From the NCBI GenBank assembly GCA_034003745.1, contig JAVEYA010000026.1:1-26612 (forward strand): a stretch of DNA of 26,612 nucleotides. The letters run 5' to 3'. A model generated the notes under the pieces. That model had not been told where the DNA came from. It was given only the letters and a program-made list of their open reading frames with translations, and did not search any database. The position numbers and the translations under genes were made by a program. Numbering within the stretch: the stretch's first letter is position 1; every line of letters begins with the position of its first letter. This document shows, piece after piece, positions 15,747-23,622 of this stretch. This DNA is from JAVEYA01 sp034003745 (GTDB lineage: Bacteria; Bacillota; Peptococcia; DRI-13; PHAD01).

Positions 15747-17018
15747 GTGGCGGAACCGGTGGAAACCCGTCTGCTCACGGAGTATTATGAAAAAGAACGC
15801 AGCAGGGTGCTGAAGGAATGTATTCGCTGCGGGCTCTGTTACGAACTGTGTTCAGTCCAAAAAGAAGCCTTGCAGGAGGCCCGGCCCCGGGAATATCAGG
15901 ATAAAGTGCTGAAGTTCCTGGAAGGGGGCGCAGCGGATAAGCTGGTTTACGACAGGGGATTTTCCTGCCTGCAGTGTTTCAAATGTACCGATAAATGCCC
16001 AAAAGGGCTGAATCCCTTGCTGATCAATGAGCTGATTAAATGGGATTATCAAAGAAAGAATATTAAAACGCTGAAATATAATGAACCGGCTGACCCGGAA
16101 GTGCCGCAGAGAGTAGCGGCCAGTATTCAGGTAAATGAGGCGGATTATGCCGGAATCTTTACCAAATCCCCGCAAAAGAAAAGCAAATATGTCTTTTTCC
16201 CCGGCTGCAACGTCTATTTTCAGCCGGATAAGATCTTAAGCGCCCTGGATATTCTGGACCTCTTAACGGACGATTATGCCTTTTTGCCCGGATTGAACAA
16301 TTGCTGCGGCCGGGTACAGCTCTTTAACGGGGATGTGGACCGGGCGGGAGAGGTCGCAGCTGAGCTGCTGGCGGAAATTGCGGCCTATGAACCGGAAACC
16401 CTGATTGTGTGGTGCCCCACCTGCCTGTGCAACTTTGCCGTCACCATTGCTCCGATCTATGCATTGCCTTATAAGGTTGTGTCATTGCCGCAGTTTATTG
16501 CGGAAAACCTGCAGAAGCTGCAGTTCAAGCAGCCTGTTCCCCAAAAGATAACCCTGCACGAAGCCTGTAAGTCAGCACTATCGGGGCTGGATATGAAGGG
16601 ACCGCGGGAGATTTTAAAGAGCCTTCCCCGAGCGGAATTCACCGAGATGGCGCGGCATGCGGAAAGTACTGTCTGCTGTGGATTGGGCGCGCTGAATTAT
16701 GACAAACAGATTTTGGCCCGGATGCGGGATGAACGAATGGAAGAAGCAGCGGACACCGGCGCCGCAATCCTGGCGAATGTCTGTCATGCCTGTCATAAAT
16801 TTTTCCTGGGTCAGGAGCACCGCTTCAGCTACGATATTGTCAATTATATCACCTTGCTGGCGCAGGCTTTGGGGATTGAACGGGAAGATAAGCTGAAGGC
16901 GTATATCAAAATAAACGACCAGGCCCAAATAAAGGCGGCGGCGAAAGATTATCCGGCTTCCTCGTCTTTTTCTCCGGAAAGAATAGACCAGGTCATCAGG
17001 GAATATATCATGAAATAA
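15747..17018 (+). CDS. Fe-S/CCG-domain oxidoreductase subunit (HdrD/GlcF-like)
   Basis: This 423-residue protein has two [4Fe-4S] ferredoxin motifs, CIRCGLCYELC (Cys25, 28, 31, 35) and CLQCFKCTDKCP (Cys74, 77, 80, 84), followed by two CCG domains: PGC (Cys154) with NNCCG (Cys186-187), and EAC (Cys274) with VCCG (Cys310-311). This is the architecture of heterodisulfide reductase HdrD and of GlcF/LldE-like subunits, which move electrons between a flavoprotein and a cysteine-bound cluster. No HdrB/C, FAD-linked oxidase or electron-transfer flavoprotein gene adjoins it, so the partner is unknown. In-frame GTG 15738 is the alternative start; GTG 15747 fits the AGGGGGTGA site (15733-15741) better. 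Confidence 0.85.
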   Translation: MAEPVETRLLTEYYEKERSRVLKECIRCGLCYELCSVQKEALQEARPREYQDKVLKFLEGGAADKLVYDRGFSCLQCFKCTDKCPKGLNPLLINELIKWDYQRKNIKTLKYNEPADPEVPQRVAASIQVNEADYAGIFTKSPQKKSKYVFFPGCNVYFQPDKILSALDILDLLTDDYAFLPGLNNCCGRVQLFNGDVDRAGEVAAELLAEIAAYEPETLIVWCPTCLCNFAVTIAPIYALPYKVVSLPQFIAENLQKLQFKQPVPQKITLHEACKSALSGLDMKGPREILKSLPRAEFTEMARHAESTVCCGLGALNYDKQILARMRDERMEEAADTGAAILANVCHACHKFFLGQEHRFSYDIVNYITLLAQALGIEREDKLKAYIKINDQAQIKAAAKDYPASSSFSPERIDQVIREYIMK

Positions 17019-17019
17019 G

Positions 17020-17047
17020 TTGCCGGACACTTGTTGTATAATATACT
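17020..17047 (+). promoter_or_regulatory. Possible promoter for the nitroreductase gene
   Basis: TTGCCG (17020-17025) and TATACT (17042-17047) are separated by 16 bases, beginning 2 bases after the Fe-S gene stop. An overlapping TATAAT (17037-17042) lacks a matching -35 box. The start codon follows at 17085. Confidence 0.4.
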
Positions 17048-17084
17048 TGGGTGTGCCATAAAGATACAAAATGGAGGTAGGATC

Positions 17085-17807
17085 ATGAGCAAAATAGCCA
17101 AAGATTTTTTTGCCGGCTGTAAGGACCGGACCCCTGAGGTAAGGGAGAGCGGGGGAAAACCCGTTCTGGAGCTGCCGGTTAAAGACGCCCTGCAGTTTAT
17201 CGATCTGCCGCAGCCTGCCGCCTTGGAGCAGCCCCAATATGACCTGACCCAGGCGATAGTCAACCGAAAAAGCCTGCGTGAATTCTCCCCGGAAAAAATA
17301 TCCCTGGCGGAGTTGGCTTACCTTTTATGGTGCACGCAAGGCGTCAAAGAAAACAAGGAAGGTAAAGTTACGTTCAGAACGGTGCCTTCCGCCGGCTGCC
17401 GGCATGTCTTTAATACATACCTACTGGTGCAGAACGTGGAGGGTTTAAAGCCGGGGCTGTATAGATATATCGCCCTGGAGCACAAGCTGGCCCTGCTAAA
17501 CGATGATGCTGCCCTGACCGGAAAAATTGCCGACTGCTGTGTAACTCCAATGCCGATGAAAAACAGCGCAGTTTCCTTTTTATGGACCGGCTACATTTAC
17601 CGCATGACCAGCCGCTATGGGATTGCGGGAATGCGCTTTATGCTGCTGGACGCGGGGCATGTTTGCCAGAACCTCTATCTTTCCGCTCTGGCGGTGGGCT
17701 GCGGGGCATGCGCTCTCGGTGGATTTAAGGACGAGGAAATCAATGCCCTGCTGGGTCTGGATGAAGAGCAGCACACTATTTACATCGCAGCCGTGGGCAA
17801 AGAATAA
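17085..17807 (+). CDS. SagB/ThcOx-type nitroreductase family protein
   Basis: This 240-residue FMN-dependent oxidoreductase has the SagB-type opening RKSLREFSPEKISLAELAYL and WCTQGV, the VPSAGCRHVFNTYLLV stretch, and the C-terminal NLYLSALAVGCGACALGGF that contributes to the flavin site. SagB relatives include azoline-forming oxidases of peptide natural products, but also many lone oxidoreductases. No YcaO cyclodehydratase or precursor peptide gene is nearby, so peptide modification is not supported here. The frame is open upstream, but ATG 17085 has an excellent GGAGGTAGG site. It is followed 25 bases later by the CBS gene. Confidence 0.88.
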   Translation: MSKIAKDFFAGCKDRTPEVRESGGKPVLELPVKDALQFIDLPQPAALEQPQYDLTQAIVNRKSLREFSPEKISLAELAYLLWCTQGVKENKEGKVTFRTVPSAGCRHVFNTYLLVQNVEGLKPGLYRYIALEHKLALLNDDAALTGKIADCCVTPMPMKNSAVSFLWTGYIYRMTSRYGIAGMRFMLLDAGHVCQNLYLSALAVGCGACALGGFKDEEINALLGLDEEQHTIYIAAVGKE

Positions 17808-17832
17808 TCCGGCGAAAGGACGTTTTAAGCAA

Positions 17833-18228
17833 ATGAATATTTCCTTCTTTCTTGTACCCAAACAAGATGTAGTCCATTTGTCACCCAACGCGACGATGCG
17901 GCAGTCTCTGGAGAAAATGGAATATCACCGTTATACGGCTGTGCCCTTGGTGGACGAAAACGGCAAATATGTCGGTACGCTGACCGAAGGGGACCTTTTA
18001 TGGAAAATAAAAAACACCCCCGGCTTAAGCTTTGAAAACACGCATAAAATACCGCTCGCGGAAGTGCCCAGATTTAGACAGAATAAGCCGGTAAATATTC
18101 ACGCCAACATGGAAAACCTGATTGATTTGGCCGTAACGCAAAATTTTGTGCCGGTGGTCGATGACGACGGGGTTTTTATCGGTATTGTCAGACGGCGGGA
18201 AATTATCGAATATTTTGCCAGCCGGTAA
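17833..18228 (+). CDS. CBS-pair domain protein
   Basis: This 131-residue protein consists almost wholly of two CBS domains (about 7-60 and 74-128). Hallmarks are AVPLVDENGKYVGTLTEGDLLW and its second copy VPVVDDDGVFIGIVRRREII. CBS pairs bind adenine nucleotides and sense energy state; stand-alone forms in Firmicutes act as regulators of partners. The upstream frame is open inside the nitroreductase gene, but ATG 17833, 25 bases after that gene's stop, starts the domain. The ribosome site (AAAGGA, 17815-17820) is distant at 12 bases, so expression may be low. Confidence 0.85.
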   Translation: MNISFFLVPKQDVVHLSPNATMRQSLEKMEYHRYTAVPLVDENGKYVGTLTEGDLLWKIKNTPGLSFENTHKIPLAEVPRFRQNKPVNIHANMENLIDLAVTQNFVPVVDDDGVFIGIVRRREIIEYFASR

Positions 18229-18236
18229 GCATCCGG

Positions 18237-18264
18237 TTGACAATGATTCTGGATGTATTATACT
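18237..18264 (+). promoter_or_regulatory. Promoter of the plus-strand GntR gene
   Basis: A perfect TTGACA (18237-18242) and TATACT (18259-18264) are spaced by 16 bases. The box lies directly after the CBS gene stop, 50 bases before the GntR start codon. Confidence 0.78.
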
Positions 18265-18313
18265 TTTATGCAAGACCCAAATTTACAGAAACTAGAAAAT
18301 TGGGGGAATAGGT

Positions 18314-18994
18314 ATGACGGAAAGGACTTCCTTGAGGATTAAACTCGATTCCTTCAGGCCGCTGGGTGAAATGGTGTACGAGTCGCTGCGGGATGCCATT
18401 GCCAATCAAGTGCTGAAACCCGGAGAACGGCTCATGGAAATGGATTTGGCCGATGAAATGGGTGTAAGCCGCACGCCGGTCAGAGAGGCTATTCGCAAGC
18501 TGGAACTGGAAGGCTATGTGGTGATGCTTCCCCGTAAAGGCGCTTATGTGGCGGGATTATCGGTCAAGGATATCAATGAGGTGTTTGAAATCAGGGGCGC
18601 GCTGGAATCTTTGGCGGCAGGCCTGGCTGCCCAGCGGGCTACGGATGGGGAAATAGAGGAAATGCAGAGGGATCTGGCCCTGGAAGCCAATCACTTTGAG
18701 ACCAGCGACTTACTGAAAACCATTGAAGTGGACACCCGGTTTCATGAGATGATTTTCAGCGCCGCTAAGAATAACCGCCTCCTGGCCATGGTCAAAGAGC
18801 TCAGAGAACAGGTGCAGAGGTTCCGGACCACCACCCTGGCGGTGCCCGGACGGATGAAGTTTGCCCTGGATGAGCACCGGGAGATTGTGGAGGCAATCGC
18901 CAGCCGTGACACGGAGAAAGCGCAGAGAGTGGCCAGGGAGCATATTGAGAGCGCGGAGGCGGCGCTTTTGGAAGTCATAAGTTACCAGAAATGA
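18314..18994 (+). CDS. GntR-family regulator, FCD (FadR-like) subgroup
   Basis: This 226-residue protein has a GntR winged helix in residues 12-80 (VYESLRDAIANQVLKPGERL, LADEMGVSRTPVREAIRKLE, then GYVVMLPRKGAYVAGL), followed by an all-helical FCD domain. The metal-site pattern is visible: Asp/His in EVDTRFHEMIF and later EHREIVEAI and AREHIESAE. FCD regulators respond to small organic acids. The start has GGGGG/GGT upstream. It converges with a related GntR gene on the other strand across a shared hairpin. No adjacent enzyme operon on the plus strand indicates a target. Confidence 0.93.
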   Translation: MTERTSLRIKLDSFRPLGEMVYESLRDAIANQVLKPGERLMEMDLADEMGVSRTPVREAIRKLELEGYVVMLPRKGAYVAGLSVKDINEVFEIRGALESLAAGLAAQRATDGEIEEMQRDLALEANHFETSDLLKTIEVDTRFHEMIFSAAKNNRLLAMVKELREQVQRFRTTTLAVPGRMKFALDEHREIVEAIASRDTEKAQRVAREHIESAEAALLEVISYQK

Positions 18995-19027
18995 GCCTGT
19001 TGATAAGCACAAAACCCATCAATAATT

Positions 19028-19061
19028 AGACGGTACGTTTTTTGCGTACCGTCTGCTTTTT
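19028..19061 (+). terminator. Intrinsic terminator between convergent GntR genes
   Basis: AGACGGTACG (19028-19037) pairs exactly with CGTACCGTCT (19045-19054) across a seven-base loop TTTTTTG, followed by GCTTTTTATTATTT. It ends the plus-strand GntR gene. The hairpin also lies just past the minus-strand GntR stop (19063), but the tract on that side is weaker. Confidence 0.9.
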
Positions 19062-19062
19062 A

Positions 19063-19728
19063 TTATTTACTTTTTTCTTTGATATTTAAGTAAGCCTGGC
19101 GGACATGTTCCACTACGGCTTTTTCCGCTTCCAGGGGCTTGTTATCCAGAAAGTTTTGCAAGATGGCGCGGTGCTCATTTAAGGTCTTGTCCAGGCGGTT
19201 GGGCATTTGCAGGGATTCCAGCCGGGCCAGCTGCACATATTGATGCAGATTGCTCAGTGTGAGGTTTAAGATTCTGCTGCCGGAAGCCTCATAGATGATA
19301 TGGTGAAACTGGTTGTCAAGGTCGGCTACTTCATCCACATCGCCCCGGGCGGCATAGAATTCCATCAAATCGAAAATCTTTTTCAGTTCTTTTTTATCCT
19401 GTTCGTTAATGCGTTCCGCCGCCCAGCGTACCGCCAACCCTTCCACCAGCTGCCTGATGGCGTAGATATCTGCAACATCTTTGTTGGAGATGCCTATGAC
19501 AACCGCGCCTTTGTTGTGCGTTGTTTCCACCAGGCCTTCCTGCTCCAGCAGGCGTACAGCCTCACGGATGGGGGTGCGGCTGACGCCGAGTTCTTCGGCC
19601 AGCTTCGATTCCACCAGGCTCTCCCCCGGTTTATAATTGCCGTTGATAATCTGCGTCTTAATGTACCGGGAAATCTTATTGCGCAAAGAGGATTCATTTC
19701 CTGCAGACAGGTCGGGCTCCCTACTCAT
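19063..19728 (-). CDS. GntR-family regulator, FCD (FadR-like) subgroup, in aminotransferase operon
   Basis: This protein has 221 residues. The winged helix holds YIKTQIINGNYKPGESLVES and LAEELGVSRTPIREAVRLLE; the FCD domain holds VADLDNQFHHIIYEASGS and LNEHRAILQNFL, the expected metal-site pattern. It is clearly similar to the plus-strand GntR it converges with. The longer reading frame from 19839 lies within the aminotransferase; ATG 19728 is chosen because GGAGG (19736-19740) precedes it. It overlaps the aminotransferase stop by ATGA, so both are on one message and coupled. It may regulate that operon, which is inference. Confidence 0.93.
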   Translation of the reverse strand: MSREPDLSAGNESSLRNKISRYIKTQIINGNYKPGESLVESKLAEELGVSRTPIREAVRLLEQEGLVETTHNKGAVVIGISNKDVADIYAIRQLVEGLAVRWAAERINEQDKKELKKIFDLMEFYAARGDVDEVADLDNQFHHIIYEASGSRILNLTLSNLHQYVQLARLESLQMPNRLDKTLNEHRAILQNFLDNKPLEAEKAVVEHVRQAYLNIKEKSK

Positions 19729-20912
19729 GATTTTTCCTCCTGAGATGAAAGTGCGAGAAATTCGCCGATACGCCGTCCGGCCTCCCGCAAGCGCTCTTTG
19801 TTTTGTACCAGGCCGATGCGGACATAGCCTTCTCCGCAAGGGCCAAAGGCTGTACCGGGAACTATGGCCACACCGGTTTCCTTTAAAAGCCGGCGGACAA
19901 AATCAACCGAAGAAGGAAAATGAACAGGAAGCTTCGCCCACACAAACATGGAGGCGCGGGGCTTCCGGACCTGCCAGCCGTACCGGGAAAACTCTCCGAG
20001 CAGGACGTCGCGGCGCTCCTGATAGGCCAGAGCGTTTTGCCGTACACATTCGTCCGGACCTTCCAGCGCGGCGACCGCCGCCAGCTGAATAGGGCGGAAG
20101 ATTCCATAATCGATATTGCTTTTAATTTTCCGCAAAGCATCGATTATGGCCGCATTGCCGACAATAAAGCCCAGGCGCAGACCGGCCAGATTGAATGTTT
20201 TGGAGATGGAATGAAATTCCACGCCCACTTCCTTGGCGCCGGGAATTTCCAGGAAGCTGGTATTTTTATAACCGTCGTAGGACAGTTCTGAATAAGCAAA
20301 ATCATGACAGATAATAATTTTATTTTCCAAGGCAAAGCGGACAGCCTTGACAAAAAACGCCCGGTCAGCCGTGGCCGCTAAAGGATTGCTGGGATAATTC
20401 AGAATCATGACCTTGGCGCGCTTGCGGACGTCTGCGGGGATCGCGTCCAAATCGGGAAGATAGCTGTTTGTTTCCAGCAGCGGCAGGGGATAAAGCTCCG
20501 CGCCGGCCAAAAGAGGAGCGGCGTAATAAATAGGATAACCGGGGTCAGGCACGAGCACAATATCCCCGGGGCCGGTCAACGCCCAAAAAAGATGAGAAAT
20601 GCCATCCTGGGAACCCATCAGGGAGAGGATTTCTTCATCCGGATGGAGCGTTACGCCATAATATTTTTCATACCAGCCGGCAATCGCCGTTTTCAAAGGA
20701 GGAATACCCTCCGTTAAGGTATAGCCATAATTCGCGTCATCCCCAATAGCTTGCAGCAAAGCAGCCTTGACATGGGGAGGCGGAGGCATATCCGGGCTGC
20801 CCACGCTCAGATTGATGATGTCCAGACCTTGGGCCTGGGCTTCTTTAATCAGTTGGCCGATTTCGGAAAAGATACCGGGTTGTATTGCTGAGAGTCTTTT
20901 TGCTTCAATCAT
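19725..20912 (-). CDS. Class I/II PLP aminotransferase, LL-diaminopimelate aminotransferase-like
   Basis: This 395-residue fold-type I aminotransferase shows N-terminal NLSVGSPDMPPP, YGYTLTEGIPPLK, VPDPGYPIYY, NYPSNP (Asn176), HDFAYSEL (Asp204, pyridine contact), the PLP lysine Lys238 in SISKTFNLAG, and Arg365 in YVRIGL for the substrate carboxylate. This pattern matches the DapL/YugH-like group; DapL makes LL-diaminopimelate from tetrahydrodipicolinate in lysine and cell-wall synthesis. Other family members act on alanine, aspartate or methionine, so the substrate is uncertain. GAGGTG lies before the ATG. A TATAAT box at 20994-20999 on this strand lacks a good -35. It is divergent from the oligopeptide-binding protein gene. 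Confidence 0.87.
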   Translation of the reverse strand: MIEAKRLSAIQPGIFSEIGQLIKEAQAQGLDIINLSVGSPDMPPPPHVKAALLQAIGDDANYGYTLTEGIPPLKTAIAGWYEKYYGVTLHPDEEILSLMGSQDGISHLFWALTGPGDIVLVPDPGYPIYYAAPLLAGAELYPLPLLETNSYLPDLDAIPADVRKRAKVMILNYPSNPLAATADRAFFVKAVRFALENKIIICHDFAYSELSYDGYKNTSFLEIPGAKEVGVEFHSISKTFNLAGLRLGFIVGNAAIIDALRKIKSNIDYGIFRPIQLAAVAALEGPDECVRQNALAYQERRDVLLGEFSRYGWQVRKPRASMFVWAKLPVHFPSSVDFVRRLLKETGVAIVPGTAFGPCGEGYVRIGLVQNKERLREAGRRIGEFLALSSQEEKS

Positions 20913-21042
20913 CTTACTTTTACACCTCAGATATGACTTAATGGAATACCGATGAGACTACACGGATAAAAACATTTTGATACTTCAAATTCTATTATAC
21001 AATATAATCCTCTTTTAAGGTATGCTTGGGATAAAGTGCTTG

Positions 21043-21071
21043 TTTACCATATTTGTATAAATCGTTATGAT
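21043..21071 (+). promoter_or_regulatory. Promoter of the oligopeptide-binding protein gene
   Basis: TTTACC (21043-21048) and TATGAT (21066-21071) are spaced by 17 bases, in the 204-base divergent gap; the start codon follows at 21117 with GGAAGGAG upstream. Nothing else recognisable was found in this gap. Confidence 0.5.
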
Positions 21072-21116
21072 ATAGGATAGTAGTGACTTACTGAATCAGC
21101 GGAAGGAGCAGGCGTA

Positions 21117-22718
21117 ATGACCGGAAATAAAGCGTTTTCCAAAGTACATATATTCATATTCTTAATACTTTTTGTTATGATTTCGCTCACAGGATGCCGG
21201 CAGGAAGATAAATATATTTCTTTTTTACGTTACGGTTTGGCTGAGGCGCCGGCGTCCCTTGACCCGGCGCTGGTTCAGGATGCCGCGGGCAGGCAGCTCC
21301 TAGGCGCTGTCTATGAAGGCCTGCTCAGGCAAAAGCCTGACGGGACTTATGAAGCGGCTATGGCAGGGGAATGGTCGATGGAAGAAGCGGGCCTGAAGTA
21401 TATTTTTAAAATCAGAGACGCCGTCTGGTCGGATGGGTCCCCGGTTACGGCGCAGGATTTTGTCTTTGCCTGGAAGCGGGCGCTGGATCCACAAAATAGG
21501 AGCCCCTACGCTTATTTGTTGTATGACATCAAAAATGCCGAAGGATATCATCGCGCCGGAACGAAGGATTATTACGGCGCTGCCGCTACGGCAGACGAAG
21601 TGTCTGTTTACGCCCCGGATGAAGCTACGCTGGTGGTGGAACTGCGTCAGCCGGATACGGCTTTCTTTAAGAAACTTGTGCATCCGGTCTTTTTCCCGCT
21701 GCCGCAAGGATTGGTCCAGGAACTGGGCAAGGCGTACTTTGCTGTAGAAAATATGGCTGCCAACGGGCCGTTTATTCCGGCGGAGCAATCGCCGGAAGGC
21801 GCTTTGGTTTTAAATAAAAACATCGCGTACTGGGATGCGGAAAATGTGTCCCTGCCGGGCATCGTCTGTTATTTCGACAATGAAAAGCAGGATACCTGGC
21901 GGATGTTTGAAGAGGGCCGCCTTGATTTGACCTTAACGGTTCCGCAGGCGGAACTGGAAGAGCAGCAGAAAGAGAACAGGCTGTTCGTCAGTCCGCTGCT
22001 GGCCAATTATTATTACCAGTTTAACACCGCCAAAACTCCGCTGCAGGATAAACGCGTGCGCCAGGCGCTGTCGCTGGCTTTGGACCGGAAGCAGATGGTT
22101 GAGGAAATCCTGCGGGGTGCGCAAAGGCCCGCCCAGGGACTGATTCCCCACTTTGCCGCAGAAAACCCGGCGCCGGATAATAACCCGGCGGAAGCTCAAA
22201 GGCTGCTGGCGGAAGCAGGTTTTACGGCGGAATCATTTCCGGCGCTGGAACTGCTGGTAGCTGCTGAAGAAAGTCATCTCTATTTGGCGGAGTATCTGAA
22301 AAACCAGTGGCAGGAAAAGCTGGGCATTACAGTGAATATTACGCCCCTTGACCCGGAAGCAAGAAGAATGCGGCTGCTGGCCCGGGATTATGACCTCGCT
22401 TTGGCGGGATGGTTTGTTGATTATGACGAGAAGGCGGAATTTCTGGAAAGCTTTGTTTTTCGCCTGGGACAAAATACTTCCGGTTGGTCCAATGCGCACT
22501 ATGACGCCTTGGTTAAAGCGGCCCGGACTTCCCTGACGGAAGAAGAGCGCCTGACGGCGCTGCAGCAGGCCGAAATAATCTTAATGGCTGACCTGCCTGT
22601 CCTGCCCCTGTATGACTATACCCGGGCATATGTTCAACAGGGACGGGTGGAGGGTTTTTATGTCCCGCCGGCGGGCCTGGAAGCTGAATTCAAATGGGTT
22701 CGTATAAAGACACTATAG
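21117..22718 (+). CDS. Oligopeptide/dipeptide ABC transporter substrate-binding lipoprotein
   Basis: This 533-residue secreted lipoprotein has a hydrophobic signal (about 10-25) ending in the lipobox LTGC with Cys27. The body matches family 5 extracellular solute-binding proteins (OppA/DppA): RYGLAEAPASLDPAL, LLGAVYEGLLRQ, FKIRDAVWSDGSPVTAQDFVF, AWKRALDP, NTAKTPLQDKRVRQALSLAL and the late NAHYDALVKAA. It captures peptides or similar solutes outside the membrane. No OppB/C permease or OppD/F ATPase gene is next to it, so it is an orphan binding protein or a sensor partner; cheW is its downstream neighbour, from its own promoter. Confidence 0.93.
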   Translation: MTGNKAFSKVHIFIFLILFVMISLTGCRQEDKYISFLRYGLAEAPASLDPALVQDAAGRQLLGAVYEGLLRQKPDGTYEAAMAGEWSMEEAGLKYIFKIRDAVWSDGSPVTAQDFVFAWKRALDPQNRSPYAYLLYDIKNAEGYHRAGTKDYYGAAATADEVSVYAPDEATLVVELRQPDTAFFKKLVHPVFFPLPQGLVQELGKAYFAVENMAANGPFIPAEQSPEGALVLNKNIAYWDAENVSLPGIVCYFDNEKQDTWRMFEEGRLDLTLTVPQAELEEQQKENRLFVSPLLANYYYQFNTAKTPLQDKRVRQALSLALDRKQMVEEILRGAQRPAQGLIPHFAAENPAPDNNPAEAQRLLAEAGFTAESFPALELLVAAEESHLYLAEYLKNQWQEKLGITVNITPLDPEARRMRLLARDYDLALAGWFVDYDEKAEFLESFVFRLGQNTSGWSNAHYDALVKAARTSLTEEERLTALQQAEIILMADLPVLPLYDYTRAYVQQGRVEGFYVPPAGLEAEFKWVRIKTL

Positions 22719-22723
22719 TACTA

Positions 22724-22753
22724 TTGTCATAAATTGAATAAAAATGCTATAAT
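22724..22753 (+). promoter_or_regulatory. Promoter of cheW
   Basis: TTGTCA (22724-22729) and a perfect TATAAT (22748-22753) lie 18 bases apart, with TGC before the -10 (extended -10). The box begins 6 bases after the preceding stop and lies 38 bases before the start codon. Confidence 0.78.
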
Positions 22754-22791
22754 ATAGGCAATTTCGTACTGTTTCGAGGAGGGAAGCGCCG

Positions 22792-23235
22792 ATGGCCGTT
22801 GAGCAAGCAGTGGTGTTTAAGCTGGGTGTGGAAGAATATGCTCTTTCTGTGGCTGAAGTGAAAGAAATTATTAATTACGGCGGATTAACCAAAATACCGA
22901 ATGCTCCCCAATATATGGAGGGTATCATTAATCTGCGCGGCAAAATTATTCCCGTAATTAACGTTGCCGCAAAATTTGGACTGCCTTTTATACCCGGAGA
23001 TAACACGAAAACGATTATTGTCGAGACTGCCGAATCTGATATCGGCATTATGGTCAGTGAAGTCTCTGAAGTCCTGAACATCGACCAGACCAATATCGAA
23101 AAGAATCCGGTTATTGCCAGAACCAATGCGGCCATCGCCGGTATCGCCAAAATAAATACACGGCTGATTATCCTGCTGAATCTGGCGGAGATTTTTTCCA
23201 GGCAGGAACTGCAGGAATTCGATGAGATCAGCTAA
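22792..23235 (+). CDS. cheW: CheW chemotaxis coupling protein
   Basis: This 147-residue single CheW domain links chemoreceptors to the CheA kinase. Evidence: FKLGVEEYALSVAEVKEII, then MEGIINLRGKIIPVINVAAKFG (the typical NLRG-IPVI motif split here by residue), VSEVLNI, and RLIILLNLAEI near the end. The length is usual for CheW rather than for CheV, since no receiver domain follows. GAGGAGGG precedes the ATG. No other che gene is adjacent. No terminator is visible between its stop and the structured RNA candidate downstream, so the two may share a transcript. Confidence 0.95.
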   Translation: MAVEQAVVFKLGVEEYALSVAEVKEIINYGGLTKIPNAPQYMEGIINLRGKIIPVINVAAKFGLPFIPGDNTKTIIVETAESDIGIMVSEVSEVLNIDQTNIEKNPVIARTNAAIAGIAKINTRLIILLNLAEIFSRQELQEFDEIS

Positions 23236-23300
23236 GCAGCTTTAAAAAGTGCCATAAAAAGGCGGGCATATAAAAAAATATTTCGGTTAAATTAATAGCA

Positions 23301-23601
23301 AGGGTACGTAATGGTTGAGCCAAGATTCATGCGCGCTCTTATGATGAGGGTGGGTATGGGTCGGCCAAAGGTTTTATATAGGTCGCTAAGGCTTATATAG
23401 AGCCGGAGGGAAGATTCTGTGTGGCGGGTATGCTCTTTTGAGCCCAACCTGTCATCCAGGGTCGAGCTAAGATGATGCAGGGTGCTTAGTGCCGGCGAAG
23501 GCATGAGATGTTTCATCAGGGTATCCTGCATGGTCGAACGAACGATTGTTATGGGTGGTCCGGCTATGCATAACAGTCCAAGCCAGATCATTACGTGCTC
23601 T
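23301..23601 (+). ncRNA. Unrecognised large structured RNA candidate
   Basis: No plausible protein gene lies in the 485 bases between cheW and the LysR gene. The stretch folds as an RNA. The ends pair over 13 bases (23301-23313 with 23589-23601, two G-U), enclosing about 275 bases. Inside are: 23544-23553 with 23569-23578 (10 pairs, one G-U); 23475-23485 with 23521-23531 (11 pairs, two G-U), itself capped by TGCC/GGCA around GGCGAA; GCTC-TTTT-GAGC at 23432-23443 with GG/CC extension; and GGCT/AGCC at 23390-23404. The G-U pairs are only compatible with the plus strand. Short AGGGT/GGGTATG motifs recur. A strong terminator follows. I found no convincing promoter, so it may be a processed cheW 3' region or have an atypical promoter. 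Known family not recognised. Confidence 0.7.
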
Positions 23602-23622
23602 ATTTATTTTAGCAATTAAGCG

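Noticed and set aside
16614..17237. 207-residue open frame on the minus strand over the Fe-S protein and nitroreductase genes
   Set aside because: Antisense to two recognised genes and without motifs or a ribosome site.
17085..17807. SagB-type protein as part of an azole-modified peptide cluster
   Set aside because: No YcaO cyclodehydratase, precursor peptide, protease or dedicated exporter lies beside it; the nearby ABC exporter belongs to a separate TetR-linked operon.
22715..22724. Palindrome ATAGTACTAT over the stop of the peptide-binding protein gene
   Set aside because: Ten bases without a loop or T-tract, overlapping a stop codon and the next -35; likely chance.
23292..23591. 99-residue open frame on the minus strand across the structured RNA
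   Set aside because: No ribosome site, no family-like motifs, and it coincides with the plus-strand stems that form G-U pairs; treated as chance.
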